A stretch of DNA of 64,000 bases from CAZBRS01 sp964494475 (GTDB lineage Bacteria > Myxococcota_A > UBA9042 > CAZBRS01): the NCBI GenBank assembly GCA_964494475.1, contig CAZBRS010000001.1:62001-126000 (forward strand), read 5' to 3'. Shown here in pieces: positions 9,245 through 19,528 of the stretch. Made by a program: the position numbers and the translations under genes. Each line of letters starts with the position of its first letter. Positions within the stretch are counted from its first letter, which is position 1. Under the pieces are notes generated by a model. It did no database searches. It saw nothing but the letters and a program-made list of their open reading frames with translations, and had not been told where the DNA came from.

Positions 9245-9275
9245 ATCGGTCGACTCGTCGACCCTGGGGGGCCCC

Positions 9276-11987
<2,712 letters not shown>

Positions 11988-11990
11988 GTC

Positions 11991-12019
11991 TTGGCCCCGC
12001 GCCTCCGCTCTGCTACAGT
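11991..12019 (+). promoter_or_regulatory. Promoter for the beta-lactamase-fold lipoprotein
   Basis: TTGGCC (11991-11996), exactly 17 nt, TACAGT (12014-12019), starting 4 bp after the acnA stop. Confidence 0.55.
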
Positions 12020-12065
12020 GCCCGCGATGTCGTGATCGACCGTTCGGTCGACGAGGAGGGCTTTG

Positions 12066-13979
12066 ATGCGCCGCTGCGTGAGGGTGTCGACCGTGCTGGT
12101 TGGTTGCTTGCTCGCGATCGCTTGCGGTGGCTCGGGGGACGACGGCTCAACCGACACCCCGAGCTCCGACAGCGTGCTCGACGCGCTCGACGCGACCGCC
12201 GATGTCCCGGCCGATGCTCCGGCCGACGTCCCGGCCGACGAGGTCCCGGCCCCCGAGATCGACCCGGCCGTCGCCGCAGCCCTTCAGGCGCTGCTCGACG
12301 AGCACGTGATCTTCAGCTCCGAGCCCGGCATCACGCTCGGCGTGTACACGAGAGAGGGCGCGTACTGGGAGGGCGCCGCGGGCATCCGCCAGATCCAGAA
12401 CGGCGACCCCATGACGTCCGACACGGGCTTCCGCGTGGGCTCGAACACCAAGCCGTTCATGGCCACCCTGGTGTTGTCGCTGGTCGAGGAGGGCGTGCTC
12501 GGCCTCGACGACCCCCTCGGCGACTACGTGCCCGGCTACGATCGGTGGAAGGACATCCCGCTGCGCCACCTGGTGGGCATGCAGAGCGGCATCCCCGACT
12601 ACCTGGGCGTCGCGACGCTCATGTTCGACCTGATCAAGCACCCCAGCGAGCCCGTCACGCCCGACGAGATCCTGTCGTACGTGGCCGACCAGCCGCTGCT
12701 CTACGTGCCCGGCGAGGGCGCCAACTACTCGAACAGCAACTACATGCTCCTCGGACTGGTGCTGGCCGAGGTCACGGGCAAGACGCCCGACGTGCTGCTG
12801 GCCGAGCGCATCACCGGGCCCCTGGGCCTCACGCACACCTTCCTCGACCTCACCGGCGAGGTGCGCCCCGACGTGTCCCACGGCTACATGGACCTGAACC
12901 TGGTGGGCATGATCTTCGGCGTGCCTTCGGCGGTGCTGGCCTTCTTCCCCGACGAGGTCATCGTCGCGGGCACCGTCATCGACTCGTCGTACCTGTTCCA
13001 TCCGTCGATCACCTGGACGGCGGGCGCGCTCATCTCGACGGCCCACGACATGGCCACCTTCATGCGCGCGCTGCTGACGGGAAAGATCCTCAGCCCCGAG
13101 ACCGTGAGCATGATGGAGGTGACCAAGATCCTGCCCATCCTCGGCGACCCGGTGCCCTACGGCCTGGGGCTGCAGGTGCGCCCCACCGACTACGGCGACG
13201 CCTACGGCCACGGCGGGTTGAACTTCGGCTACCAGGCGGGCACGTACCTCTTGCCCGAGCACGGCATCACCTTCAGTCACATGCACAACTTCCTGCCCGA
13301 GCAGAGCGACCTGTTCCAGAACGCCATGCTCGGCGTGCTGGTCGACGGAAAGACCGAGCTGCCCACGCTCTGCACGCCCCCCGAGGGCTTCTTCACGGGA
13401 GTAGACGCCGACACCGTGATCGTGCGCTTCAAGGGGCCGGTGAACGGCGTGGACACCCTGGCGCCGAGGCCCGCCATCGGCAACGTGGCCGAGCAGCGGG
13501 CCGACAAGCTGGTGCCGCTCTACGGCCTGGGCGCCAAGGCCACGCTGAAGAAGCAGGGCCTCGTCACGCGCCTCGAGCTCGAGTCGCTGGCCCCCGGCGA
13601 GTCCAAGGACGCCGAGGTGCTGGTGGCCGCCATCAACCTCGACCCCGCGTGGCTCGACGCCATCGCCGGAGCCGGCGACGCGGTGACCGACGACGCCACC
13701 ACGGCGGCCGTCTTCTACACCCAGGGCGACCTCGACCTGGTCGACGGCACGCTCGATCCCGTCAAGGTATGCTACACAGCCGTCCGCGACACCACGCGCC
13801 CGGCCGCCGTGCACCTCTGCGACGCCGACGCCTTCACCCCCACCGACGGCACGCTGCTGCGCGCCTTCGCCAAGGTGCCCGTCACCCACGACAAGGCCGT
13901 CGTCGCGGCCACCCTGCAGGCCATCGGCATGCCGGCGTGCCTGTGCTACGCCAACGGGGCTTGGGGGCTTTGTCCGTAG
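12066..13979 (+). CDS. Serine hydrolase lipoprotein of the beta-lactamase / D-Ala-D-Ala carboxypeptidase family
   Basis: 637 residues from the ATG at 12066, which has GAGGAGGG five bases upstream; a TTG one codon earlier is also in frame. A lipoprotein signal ends at about Cys20 (LLAIAC), followed by an acidic Pro-Ala-Asp linker (residues 38-62). The hydrolase domain has the active-site tetrad SNTK (Ser126, Lys129), YSN (221-223) and a YGHGG motif near residue 380 in place of KTG, as in class C-like esterases and peptidases. The C-terminal 200 residues are of unknown function and end with a cysteine pair (CLCYANG). Probably exported. A true beta-lactamase is only one of several possible activities. 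It has its own promoter. Confidence 0.88.
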   Translation: MRRCVRVSTVLVGCLLAIACGGSGDDGSTDTPSSDSVLDALDATADVPADAPADVPADEVPAPEIDPAVAAALQALLDEHVIFSSEPGITLGVYTREGAYWEGAAGIRQIQNGDPMTSDTGFRVGSNTKPFMATLVLSLVEEGVLGLDDPLGDYVPGYDRWKDIPLRHLVGMQSGIPDYLGVATLMFDLIKHPSEPVTPDEILSYVADQPLLYVPGEGANYSNSNYMLLGLVLAEVTGKTPDVLLAERITGPLGLTHTFLDLTGEVRPDVSHGYMDLNLVGMIFGVPSAVLAFFPDEVIVAGTVIDSSYLFHPSITWTAGALISTAHDMATFMRALLTGKILSPETVSMMEVTKILPILGDPVPYGLGLQVRPTDYGDAYGHGGLNFGYQAGTYLLPEHGITFSHMHNFLPEQSDLFQNAMLGVLVDGKTELPTLCTPPEGFFTGVDADTVIVRFKGPVNGVDTLAPRPAIGNVAEQRADKLVPLYGLGAKATLKKQGLVTRLELESLAPGESKDAEVLVAAINLDPAWLDAIAGAGDAVTDDATTAAVFYTQGDLDLVDGTLDPVKVCYTAVRDTTRPAAVHLCDADAFTPTDGTLLRAFAKVPVTHDKAVVAATLQAIGMPACLCYANGAWGLCP

Positions 13980-13997
13980 GGGCTGTACCTGCGGAAA

Positions 13998-14036
13998 CCT
14001 CACCCCCTGGCCCCCTCTCCATCGATGGAGAGGGGG
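13998..14036. repeat. Dispersed palindromic element downstream of the serine hydrolase
   Basis: A perfect 26-bp palindrome (half-site CCCCCTCTCCATC, 14011-14036) is preceded by CCTCACCCCCTGG. The CTCACCCCCTGG...CCCTCTCC form is a dispersed repeat known from many bacterial genomes. It begins 19 bp after the stop and can fold as a strong hairpin, so it could also terminate transcription. There is no T tract. Confidence 0.55.
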
Positions 14037-14086
14037 GAGCCTGGCTGCTCTCGGGCCTCGACGATTCGGTGCTCACTCCCGCACGA

Positions 14087-14115
14087 TTGCCACGTCCAAC
14101 GCCCCGCGCTACACT
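14087..14115 (+). promoter_or_regulatory. Promoter in front of a truncated gene
   Basis: TTGCCA (14087-14092), 17 nt, TACACT (14110-14115). It is as close to consensus as any promoter here, yet it now leads into only 35 codons and then the Bro-N gene, which it may drive. Confidence 0.5.
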
Positions 14116-14146
14116 CCGCGCGTTCCCTCCAGGAGTCGCCGAGCCT

Positions 14147-14254
14147 GTGCGCGCTGTGCCGGTCGAGCCCGTGCTCGACAGCCTGGCCTTCCTCGGTCAC
14201 CTGGTGCGGGTCGACACGGCCGAAGGGGCGCGGTGGCGGGGGGCCGGGGCGTAG
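14147..14254 (+). pseudogene. Truncated 5' end of an unidentified gene
   Basis: A GTG start with AGGAG 11 nt upstream opens a 35-codon frame (VRAVPVEPVLDSLAFLGHL...) that stops in GC-rich sequence 30 bp before the Bro-N start. The combination of a good promoter, a ribosome site and a short frame reads like a gene decapitated by the arrival of the downstream island. It could instead be a leader peptide. No family recognised. Confidence 0.35.
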
Positions 14255-14284
14255 GCGCGTTGGCGGTCCAGGCGGGGAGGACTC

Positions 14285-15163
14285 ATGAGCTCCATCAAGT
14301 TGTTCGAATCGAAGCGCATCCGGTCGGTCTGGGTCGAGGCGGCACAGAAGTACTTCTTCTCGGTGTCCGACGTCGTAGGCGCTCTCACGGACAGCGCCGA
14401 CCCGAAGGCCTACTGGCGGCAACTGAAAAAGCGTGACGGTGAACTCGTGACAGTTTGTCACGGGTTGAAGCTCGTGGCTACGGACGGGAAACGCCGAGTC
14501 GAGGATTGCGCGCACAGTGAGGGGTTGTTGCGCATCATCCAGTCGATCCCCTCGCCAAAGGCCGAGCCCTTCAAGCGCTGGCTGGCTACCGTAGGCTACG
14601 AGCGACTCGAAGAGATCGAGAACCCCGAACTGGCCGCCAGGCGCATGCGGGACATCTACCGCGCAAAAGGGTACAGCGACGAGTGGATCGAGAAGCGCGT
14701 TCGAGGCATCGCCGTCAGGGATGAGCTGACGAACGAGTGGAACAGGCGCGGCGTGAAGGAACAACGCGAGTATGCGATCCTCACCGCCGAGATCAGCCGC
14801 GCGACGTTTGGAATGACGCCTTCGGAGTATCGCGAGTACAAGGCCCTCGATCGCCCAGGCGACAATCTGCGCGATCACATGACCGACCTCGAGCTGATAT
14901 TCACGATGCTTGGCGAGGCATCCACGACCGAGATCGCGCGCACCCTGGACGCGCAGGGCTACCCTCAGAACCTGGAAGCCGCTCGCGAGGGAGGCACGGT
15001 AGCCGGGAGCGCTCGCGAAGATCTCGAAGAGAAATCCGGCCGAGCCGTCTCGACGCGTCAGAACTTCAAGGAACTGCCCGAGAGGGCGACGAGAAAGAGC
15101 TTGAAGCCCGGCGACACGCCACCGTCCGGGCCGGAGACCCCGCCGAGGCCACCGGCGGGGTAG
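14285..15163 (+). CDS. Bro-N domain protein of the DinD/phage-antirepressor type
   Basis: 292 residues. The N-terminal 100 residues fit the Bro-N DNA-binding domain found in phage antirepressors (YFFSVSDVVGALT, YWRQLKKRDGE, FKRWLATVGYE). The rest matches the DinD-like C-terminal region (ENPELAARRMRDIYRAKGYS, LTNEWNRRG, NLRDHMTDLELIFTMLGE). GGGGAGGA precedes the ATG at 14285. The last nine residues (ETPPRPPAG) are encoded by the dispersed repeat at 15132-15212 and are not part of the family, so the original C-terminus has been replaced or extended. Codon use is less GC-biased than in the metabolic genes on either side, consistent with transfer. A DNA-binding regulator or damage-linked protein is likely; the exact role is unknown. 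Confidence 0.85.
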   Translation: MSSIKLFESKRIRSVWVEAAQKYFFSVSDVVGALTDSADPKAYWRQLKKRDGELVTVCHGLKLVATDGKRRVEDCAHSEGLLRIIQSIPSPKAEPFKRWLATVGYERLEEIENPELAARRMRDIYRAKGYSDEWIEKRVRGIAVRDELTNEWNRRGVKEQREYAILTAEISRATFGMTPSEYREYKALDRPGDNLRDHMTDLELIFTMLGEASTTEIARTLDAQGYPQNLEAAREGGTVAGSAREDLEEKSGRAVSTRQNFKELPERATRKSLKPGDTPPSGPETPPRPPAG

Positions 15164-15212
15164 CCCGGCAGCGATTGAGGGGGTGGCCTCCCGGACAACC
15201 GGGCTCCCGGTG
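15132..15212. repeat. Dispersed repeat, copy A (in-frame at the 3' end of the Bro-N gene)
   Basis: About 80 bp, roughly 85-90% identical to 15995-16072. Two hairpins: CCCCGCC...GGCGGGG and CCCGG-acaa-CCGGG. It supplies the last codons and the stop of the Bro-N gene. Confidence 0.75.
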
Positions 15213-15405
15213 GCTCCGAGGGTAGCTCGCGACTCGCGGATCGACAAGGTGGAGGCGTAGATCGACTCCCAATGGCATCGGAATGCGACACAGCCTGTCG
15301 CACTCCGGCGCAACCGTTGGCGTGTTCGACGGCGGCGACGACTACCGGCGCGTTCGAAGCCTGGACGTGTTCAAGGGGGGAGAGGCGAATCAGGAGGGCG
15401 CCCGC

Positions 15406-15792
15406 ATGAGCGGCGGAGAGTGGTTCCTCCTTGCCGTTGTATTGTTTGTCGTCTCTACGCTCCACTCGGCCTGGACGGCCCGATCCTGGATGGAGATGTT
15501 CGGCTTCACCGTCCGCGACCCCGACGCCGACGCGCTCCGCGAGAAGCTCTCCGTATACGAGCGGGCCTACGGTCCGCTGCCCGCCCCGCCTCCTCCGGTC
15601 CTGGTGACCCGAGACCCGTTCTCGGGATGCGGCGGCCTCGCGGTGGTCGTGGGATTGGCGGCGTGGGCGTGCACGGCGCTGGGTTGGCGCTTCGCGGGCG
15701 GCCTCATCGGCGCGCTGGCCGCGTACTTCGTCGTCGCGCTGGGCTACGGTGTCTCGTGGCGGCGCGAGACGGGCCTCGCGGGCGAAGCCTGA
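15406..15792 (+). CDS. Small membrane protein, unknown function
   Basis: 128 residues from MSGGEWFLL, chosen because AGGAGGG lies 7 nt upstream; the frame is open 41 codons further but without a ribosome site. Predicted membrane segments are at about 6-24 and in two adjoining stretches between about 72 and 115 (LAVVVGLAAWACTALGW, FAGGLIGALAAYFVVALGY), with a charged loop of about 45 residues between. The last codon is 3 bp from the next small ORF, so the two may be co-transcribed. No family recognised. Its position between the two repeat copies makes it part of the accessory island. Confidence 0.6.
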   Translation: MSGGEWFLLAVVLFVVSTLHSAWTARSWMEMFGFTVRDPDADALREKLSVYERAYGPLPAPPPPVLVTRDPFSGCGGLAVVVGLAAWACTALGWRFAGGLIGALAAYFVVALGYGVSWRRETGLAGEA

Positions 15793-15795
15793 GCC

Positions 15796-16041
15796 TTGGA
15801 AGCTCGCGCGCGCCTCGCGCAACTGAACAGGGAGACGCGCGCCGGTCAGCAGCTCTTCCTGGCCCTGCTGGCCGCCGTGACGGCCTGGGTTGCCGACTAC
15901 GCCGGGTGGCCCTGGACCAGCGGCGCGTGCGCGTTGCAGGCCGTGCTGGCGGCGCTGGCGGCCTGGAAGGCGCTGCGCGCGCCGAGGGCCGGGTCGGAGA
16001 CCCCGCCGAGGCCCCCGGCGGGGCAGCCCGGCAGCGATTGA
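15796..16041 (+). CDS. Small membrane protein, unknown function, with repeat-encoded tail
   Basis: 81 residues from a TTG start, with two hydrophobic helices (about 20-38 and 43-58) after a basic, Arg-rich N-terminus. It starts 3 bp after the stop of the preceding small membrane protein. The final residues (ETPPRPPAGQPGSD) come from repeat copy B, in the same reading frame in which copy A ends the Bro-N protein. There is no strong ribosome site, so expression would depend on coupling. It could be a real two-helix membrane protein or a fortuitous frame. Confidence 0.4.
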   Translation: MEARARLAQLNRETRAGQQLFLALLAAVTAWVADYAGWPWTSGACALQAVLAALAAWKALRAPRAGSETPPRPPAGQPGSD

Positions 16042-16072
16042 GGGGTGGCCTCCCGGATAACCGGGTTCTCGG
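15995..16072. repeat. Dispersed repeat, copy B
   Basis: Pairs with copy A. Both hairpins are kept (CCCCGCC...GGCGGGG; CCCGG-ataa-CCGGG), with changes mainly in loops. Downstream, 16080-16178 leaves a short open tail (EEAVALVVSQDEHDD...) that may be the remnant of another gene. Confidence 0.75.
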
Positions 16073-16211
16073 TGACCCTTCGGAAGAAGCCGTGGCCCTC
16101 GTGGTGTCGCAGGACGAACACGACGATCTCAAGCGCTTCTTCGGCCGCGACGTAGCGGCCAGCGCGGACCGCATCTGACGCGCGAGCTGGTCTCGAACCG
16201 TGACGCCGACG

Positions 16212-16275
16212 TCAACCTCCCAGGTAGAACGCCTCGTCGAGCCACGTGGTCGGTATCTGCCCCTCGCGGCTCTGA
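16212..16275 (-). pseudogene. Remnant of a second sthA 3' end
   Basis: Read on the minus strand this encodes REGQIPTTWLDEAFYLGG and a stop. This parallels the true SthA C-terminus RDGQVPTTSLDEAFYLKS (16597-16650). Nucleotide similarity of about 80% continues past both stop codons for roughly 20 bp. Only the tail survives. Confidence 0.7.
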
Positions 16276-16277
16276 AC

Positions 16278-16305
16278 TTGCCCCCAATCAAGCCAAGATT
16301 ACAGT
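16278..16305 (+). promoter_or_regulatory. Promoter for the DUF433 gene
   Basis: TTGCCC (16278-16283), 16 nt, TACAGT (16300-16305), starting right at the edge of the sthA remnant. Confidence 0.45.
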
Positions 16306-16349
16306 AGATAGCGCCGTTGCGAAGAGACGTGACCGGAACGGGAGGCCCC

Positions 16350-16556
16350 ATGAACTGGCGGGACAGGATCGTCGTCGACCCCCTGGTGTGCCATGGAAAG
16401 GCATGCATCAAGGGCACGCGGGTCATGGTGTCGGTCGTCCTCGACAACCTGGCGGCCGGCCTGGCTCCAGGCGAGATCATGAAGAGCTACCCGTCGCTCT
16501 TGCCCGACGACATCCAGGCTTCGATGGCGTATGCCGCCGATCTGGCGCGAGCGTAA
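16350..16556 (+). CDS. DUF433 protein, orphan antitoxin-like DNA-binding protein
   Basis: 68 residues from MNWRDRIVVDP, with GGGAGG before the ATG. The family core is clear: the opening RIVVDPLVCHGKACIKGTRV and the helix-turn-helix VLDNLAAGLAPGEIMKSYP. DUF433 proteins usually act as antitoxins next to a PIN-like DUF5615 toxin. Here no toxin follows: the next gene is convergent sthA, 40 bp away. The protein also stops (ADLARA) a few residues earlier than most family members. I infer that a cassette carrying an antitoxin-toxin pair was truncated, or that the gene was kept as a solitary regulator. It sits between the sthA remnant and the true sthA 3' end. Confidence 0.8.
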   Translation: MNWRDRIVVDPLVCHGKACIKGTRVMVSVVLDNLAAGLAPGEIMKSYPSLLPDDIQASMAYAADLARA

Positions 16557-16596
16557 AAATGGCGCTCGAATCGATCGCGAGCGGTGACGCCGCCCG

Positions 16597-18054
16597 TCAG
16601 CTCTTCAGATAGAACGCCTCGTCCAGCGACGTGGTCGGCACCTGCCCGTCGCGGCGGGCCTTGGCGGCCACGGCCTCGAGGGCCGCGTGGCGGTACAGGT
16701 CGCTGAGCGTGGGGTAGTTGAAGATCTCGTCGGCGATGTCGTTGGCCGTGGCGCCGCGCGCCAGCCAGGCCTGGCCGGTGTGGATGAGCTCGCTGGCGGC
16801 GTGACCGACCACGTGCACGCCGAGCAATCTGAGGTCGCCGGCGGCGAACAGCAGCTTCAGCAGGCCCGTGGTGTCGCCCACGATCTGCGCGCGGGGATTG
16901 AGCGCGTAGCGACCGCGACCTACCACGACGTCGAGGCCCTTGGTCCGGGCGGTCTCTTCGGTCTCGCCGATGTAGCTGACCTCGGGGATCGAGTAGATGG
17001 CGAAGGGCAGGAGCTCGGGGGCGTGCCCCACGGGGCCGGGCAGGCCGAAGGCGTGGCGCATGGCGCGGCGGCCCTGCTCCATGGACGTGCTGGCCAGGGC
17101 GGGGTAGCCGATGAGGTCGCCCACGGCGTAGATGTGCGGGTGCGCCGTCTGGTACAGGTCGTTGACGGTCATCAGGCCGCGGGCGTCGGCCGTGAGCCCG
17201 ATGGCGTCGAGGTTCAGGCGGTGGCTGTTGCCGTCGCGCCCGGCGGCGTAGAGCAGCGCCTCGGCCTCGAGCACGTTGCCCTTCCTCGTGGTGCAGCGCA
17301 TGCGCGGCGGCTCGCCCGGCAGGCGCTCGATGGTCTCGTAGTGGTCGTCGTGCAGCACCACGGCGCCGTTCCGCTGCAGCTCCTTCTCGAGCAGCCCGGC
17401 CACCTCGCGATCGACGTAGGGCAACAGCTCGGCGCGCGTGTCCTGCAGGGTGACCTCCACGCCCAGCGCCGTGAAGATCGACGTGTACTCGACGCCGATG
17501 ACGCCCGCGCCGAGCACCAGCAGCGAGCGCGGGATGCGCGGCAGGCGCAGGATGGTGTGCGAGTCGAACAGCACCTGGTCGTCGAAGGCGATGTCGGCGG
17601 GGCGGTTGGGCCGCGAGCCGGTCGCCAGCACGATGACGTCGGCCGTCAGGTGCACGCGGACTTGCTCGTCGGCGCCGATCACCGCCACCGTGTGCGGGTC
17701 GACGAAGCGCCCCGTGCCCCGGAACACCTGAATGCTGTTGCGGTCGAGCGCGCGGTTGATGAGCTCGAGCTCGTGCTGCACGACCGACTTTTCGTGCGCC
17801 ATGAAGTCGGCCACCGTGAGCGGGCCCTCGAGCGAGCAGCGCAGCCCCTGCACGCGATCGCCGGTCATGCTCTTCACGAACAGCGCGCTCTCGCGCAGCG
17901 TCTTCGACGGAATGGTGCCCCAGTTGACGCGGGTGCCGCCCACCGCCGTGTGGCGCTCGACGACCGCGACCGTCTTGCCCGCGCGCGCGGCGTAGATGGC
18001 TGCGCGCTCGCCGCCGGGGCCACACCCGATCACGATCACATCAAATCGCAACAC
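16597..18054 (-). CDS. sthA: Soluble pyridine nucleotide transhydrogenase
   Basis: 485 residues, a flavoprotein of the pyridine-nucleotide-disulfide oxidoreductase fold. Motifs: FAD-binding VIGCGPGGERAA at the N-terminus, NAD(P)-binding VLGAGVIGVEY, the second FAD motif YAVGDLIGYP, and a dimerisation domain to the end. Where lipoamide dehydrogenase has GGTCLNVGCIPSK, this protein has GGTRVNWGTIPSK: both redox cysteines are absent, and WGTIPSK is the SthA signature. It therefore moves hydride between NADPH and NADH. GTG start with AGGGGA upstream. It is last in the sucA-sucB-lpdA-sthA series, 35 bp after lpdA, so the 2-oxoglutarate dehydrogenase operon carries a redox-balancing enzyme that can use the NADPH made by Icd. 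Confidence 0.92.
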   Translation of the reverse strand: MLRFDVIVIGCGPGGERAAIYAARAGKTVAVVERHTAVGGTRVNWGTIPSKTLRESALFVKSMTGDRVQGLRCSLEGPLTVADFMAHEKSVVQHELELINRALDRNSIQVFRGTGRFVDPHTVAVIGADEQVRVHLTADVIVLATGSRPNRPADIAFDDQVLFDSHTILRLPRIPRSLLVLGAGVIGVEYTSIFTALGVEVTLQDTRAELLPYVDREVAGLLEKELQRNGAVVLHDDHYETIERLPGEPPRMRCTTRKGNVLEAEALLYAAGRDGNSHRLNLDAIGLTADARGLMTVNDLYQTAHPHIYAVGDLIGYPALASTSMEQGRRAMRHAFGLPGPVGHAPELLPFAIYSIPEVSYIGETEETARTKGLDVVVGRGRYALNPRAQIVGDTTGLLKLLFAAGDLRLLGVHVVGHAASELIHTGQAWLARGATANDIADEIFNYPTLSDLYRHAALEAVAAKARRDGQVPTTSLDEAFYLKS

Positions 18055-18089
18055 CGTCCCCTGAGATCGTCAAGATCGTAAGACCGACC

Positions 18090-19490
18090 CTATCCGTGAA
18101 TCGCGCGGCCTTCGACGGCCAGCGCGGCCTCTTTGAGGATCTCGGACAGCGTGGGGTGGGCGTGGCAGGTGAGGGCCAGGTCTTCGGCGCTGGCCTTCAA
18201 CGAGAGCGCCACCGTCGCCTCGCCGATGAGCTCCGACGCCCGGGCTCCGAGGATCTGCACGCCCAGGAGGCGGTCGGAGTCGGCGTCGGCCACCACCTTG
18301 GCGAGGCCGTCTTCGGCCCCCAGGCTCTTGGCGCGGCCGTTGGCCTTGTAGAAGAACTTGCCCGTCTTGACCTTCAGGCCCCGGGCCACGGCCTCGTCCT
18401 CGGTCAGCCCCACCTGCGCGAGCTCGGGCTCGGTGTAGACCACGTTGGGGATGGCGTCGGCGTCGACGTGCCCGGCCTTGCCCGCGATGCGTTCGACGGC
18501 CGCGATGCCCTCCTCTTCGGCCTTGTGGGCCAGCATGGGGCCCGCGACCAGGTCGCCGATGGCCCACACGCCCGCGGCGGCGGTGGCGAAGTGCCCGTCG
18601 ACCGGCACGCGCCCCTTCTCGTCGGGGGTGAGGCCCACGCTCGCGAGGCCCAGCCCCTGGCTGAAGGGCTTGCGGCCCACGGCGACCAGCACCTTGTCGC
18701 CCACCAGCACGTGCTCGCCCCCCTTGGCGTCGACCACCGTCACGTGCAGGTCGGCGCCCTCGACGCGCGCGCCCGTCACGCGGTGCTGCAGCAGGAACTG
18801 CAGGCCCTGCTTCTTGAGCGAGCGTTCGAGCATCTTGGCCAGCTGCTTGTCGGCGAAGGGCACGATCTGGGGCAGCATCTCGACCACGGTCACCTCGGCG
18901 CCGAGCCGGCGCCACACGCTGCCGAGCTCGAGGCCGATGGCGCCGCCGCCCACGACGACGAGGTGGCGCGGGACGCGGTCGAAGGCCAGCGCCTCGGTGG
19001 AGCTGACCACGCGCTCGCCGTCGAAGGGCAGGAAGGGCAGCTCGATGGGCACCGAACCCGTGGCGAGCAGCACGGCCGTGGCGTGGAGGGTCTCGGTGGC
19101 GCCGTCGTCGGCGTGCAGGCGCACCTTGCCGGGCCCGTCGAGCTCGGCGCGCGCCTGCCTCACGGTGACCTTGTTCTTCTTCATGAGCAGGCGGATGCCG
19201 TCGGTCAGCTCCTTGACGATGCCGGCCTTCCGCGCCTGCATCGCGGCGAGGTCGTACGTGACGGCGCCGGTCCTGACCCCGAACTCGGCCAGGCTCTCGC
19301 AGGCGCGCGCGTACGCCTCGGTCGACTCGAGCAGCGCCTTCGACGGGATGCAGCCCACGTTCAGGCAGGTGCCGCCGAGGCTCTGGGCCTTCTCGACGAG
19401 CAGGGTCTTCAGGCCGAGTTGGCCGGCGCGGATGGCGGCCACGTATCCGCCAGGGCCCGCTCCGATGACCACCAGATCGTAGGATTCCAT
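18090..19490 (-). CDS. lpdA: Dihydrolipoyl dehydrogenase (E3)
   Basis: 466 residues. It reoxidises the lipoyl group of the 2-oxoglutarate dehydrogenase E2 with NAD. FAD site VIGAGPGGYVAA, active disulfide GGTCLNVGCIPSK (the two cysteines missing from neighbouring sthA), NAD site VVGGGAIGLELGS, second FAD motif WAIGDLVAGP, and the catalytic His-Glu of the partner subunit in CHAHPTLSE. The start at 19490 (MESYDLVVIG) has GGAGGAA upstream; a longer frame starts 14 codons earlier but without a ribosome site. 38 bp downstream of sucB in the same operon, so it is most likely dedicated to that complex. Confidence 0.96.
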   Translation of the reverse strand: MESYDLVVIGAGPGGYVAAIRAGQLGLKTLLVEKAQSLGGTCLNVGCIPSKALLESTEAYARACESLAEFGVRTGAVTYDLAAMQARKAGIVKELTDGIRLLMKKNKVTVRQARAELDGPGKVRLHADDGATETLHATAVLLATGSVPIELPFLPFDGERVVSSTEALAFDRVPRHLVVVGGGAIGLELGSVWRRLGAEVTVVEMLPQIVPFADKQLAKMLERSLKKQGLQFLLQHRVTGARVEGADLHVTVVDAKGGEHVLVGDKVLVAVGRKPFSQGLGLASVGLTPDEKGRVPVDGHFATAAAGVWAIGDLVAGPMLAHKAEEEGIAAVERIAGKAGHVDADAIPNVVYTEPELAQVGLTEDEAVARGLKVKTGKFFYKANGRAKSLGAEDGLAKVVADADSDRLLGVQILGARASELIGEATVALSLKASAEDLALTCHAHPTLSEILKEAALAVEGRAIHG

Positions 19491-19528
19491 CCGATTCCTC
19501 CGCGTCCCGGGTGCCCCAACATACCGGG

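Noticed and set aside
12066..13979. Antibiotic-resistance beta-lactamase
   Set aside because: The SxxK, YxN and HGG motifs are shared by many esterases and peptidases; the fused C-terminal half and the lack of a KTG triad make resistance an unsupported claim.
15283..15405. Longer start for the small membrane protein
   Set aside because: The upstream part has no ribosome site and is hydrophilic; AGGAGGG precedes the ATG at 15406.
16042..16211. Possible short gene ending SADRI at 16178
   Set aside because: Only about 30 residues beyond the repeat, no start signal and no recognisable family; noted as a possible remnant only.
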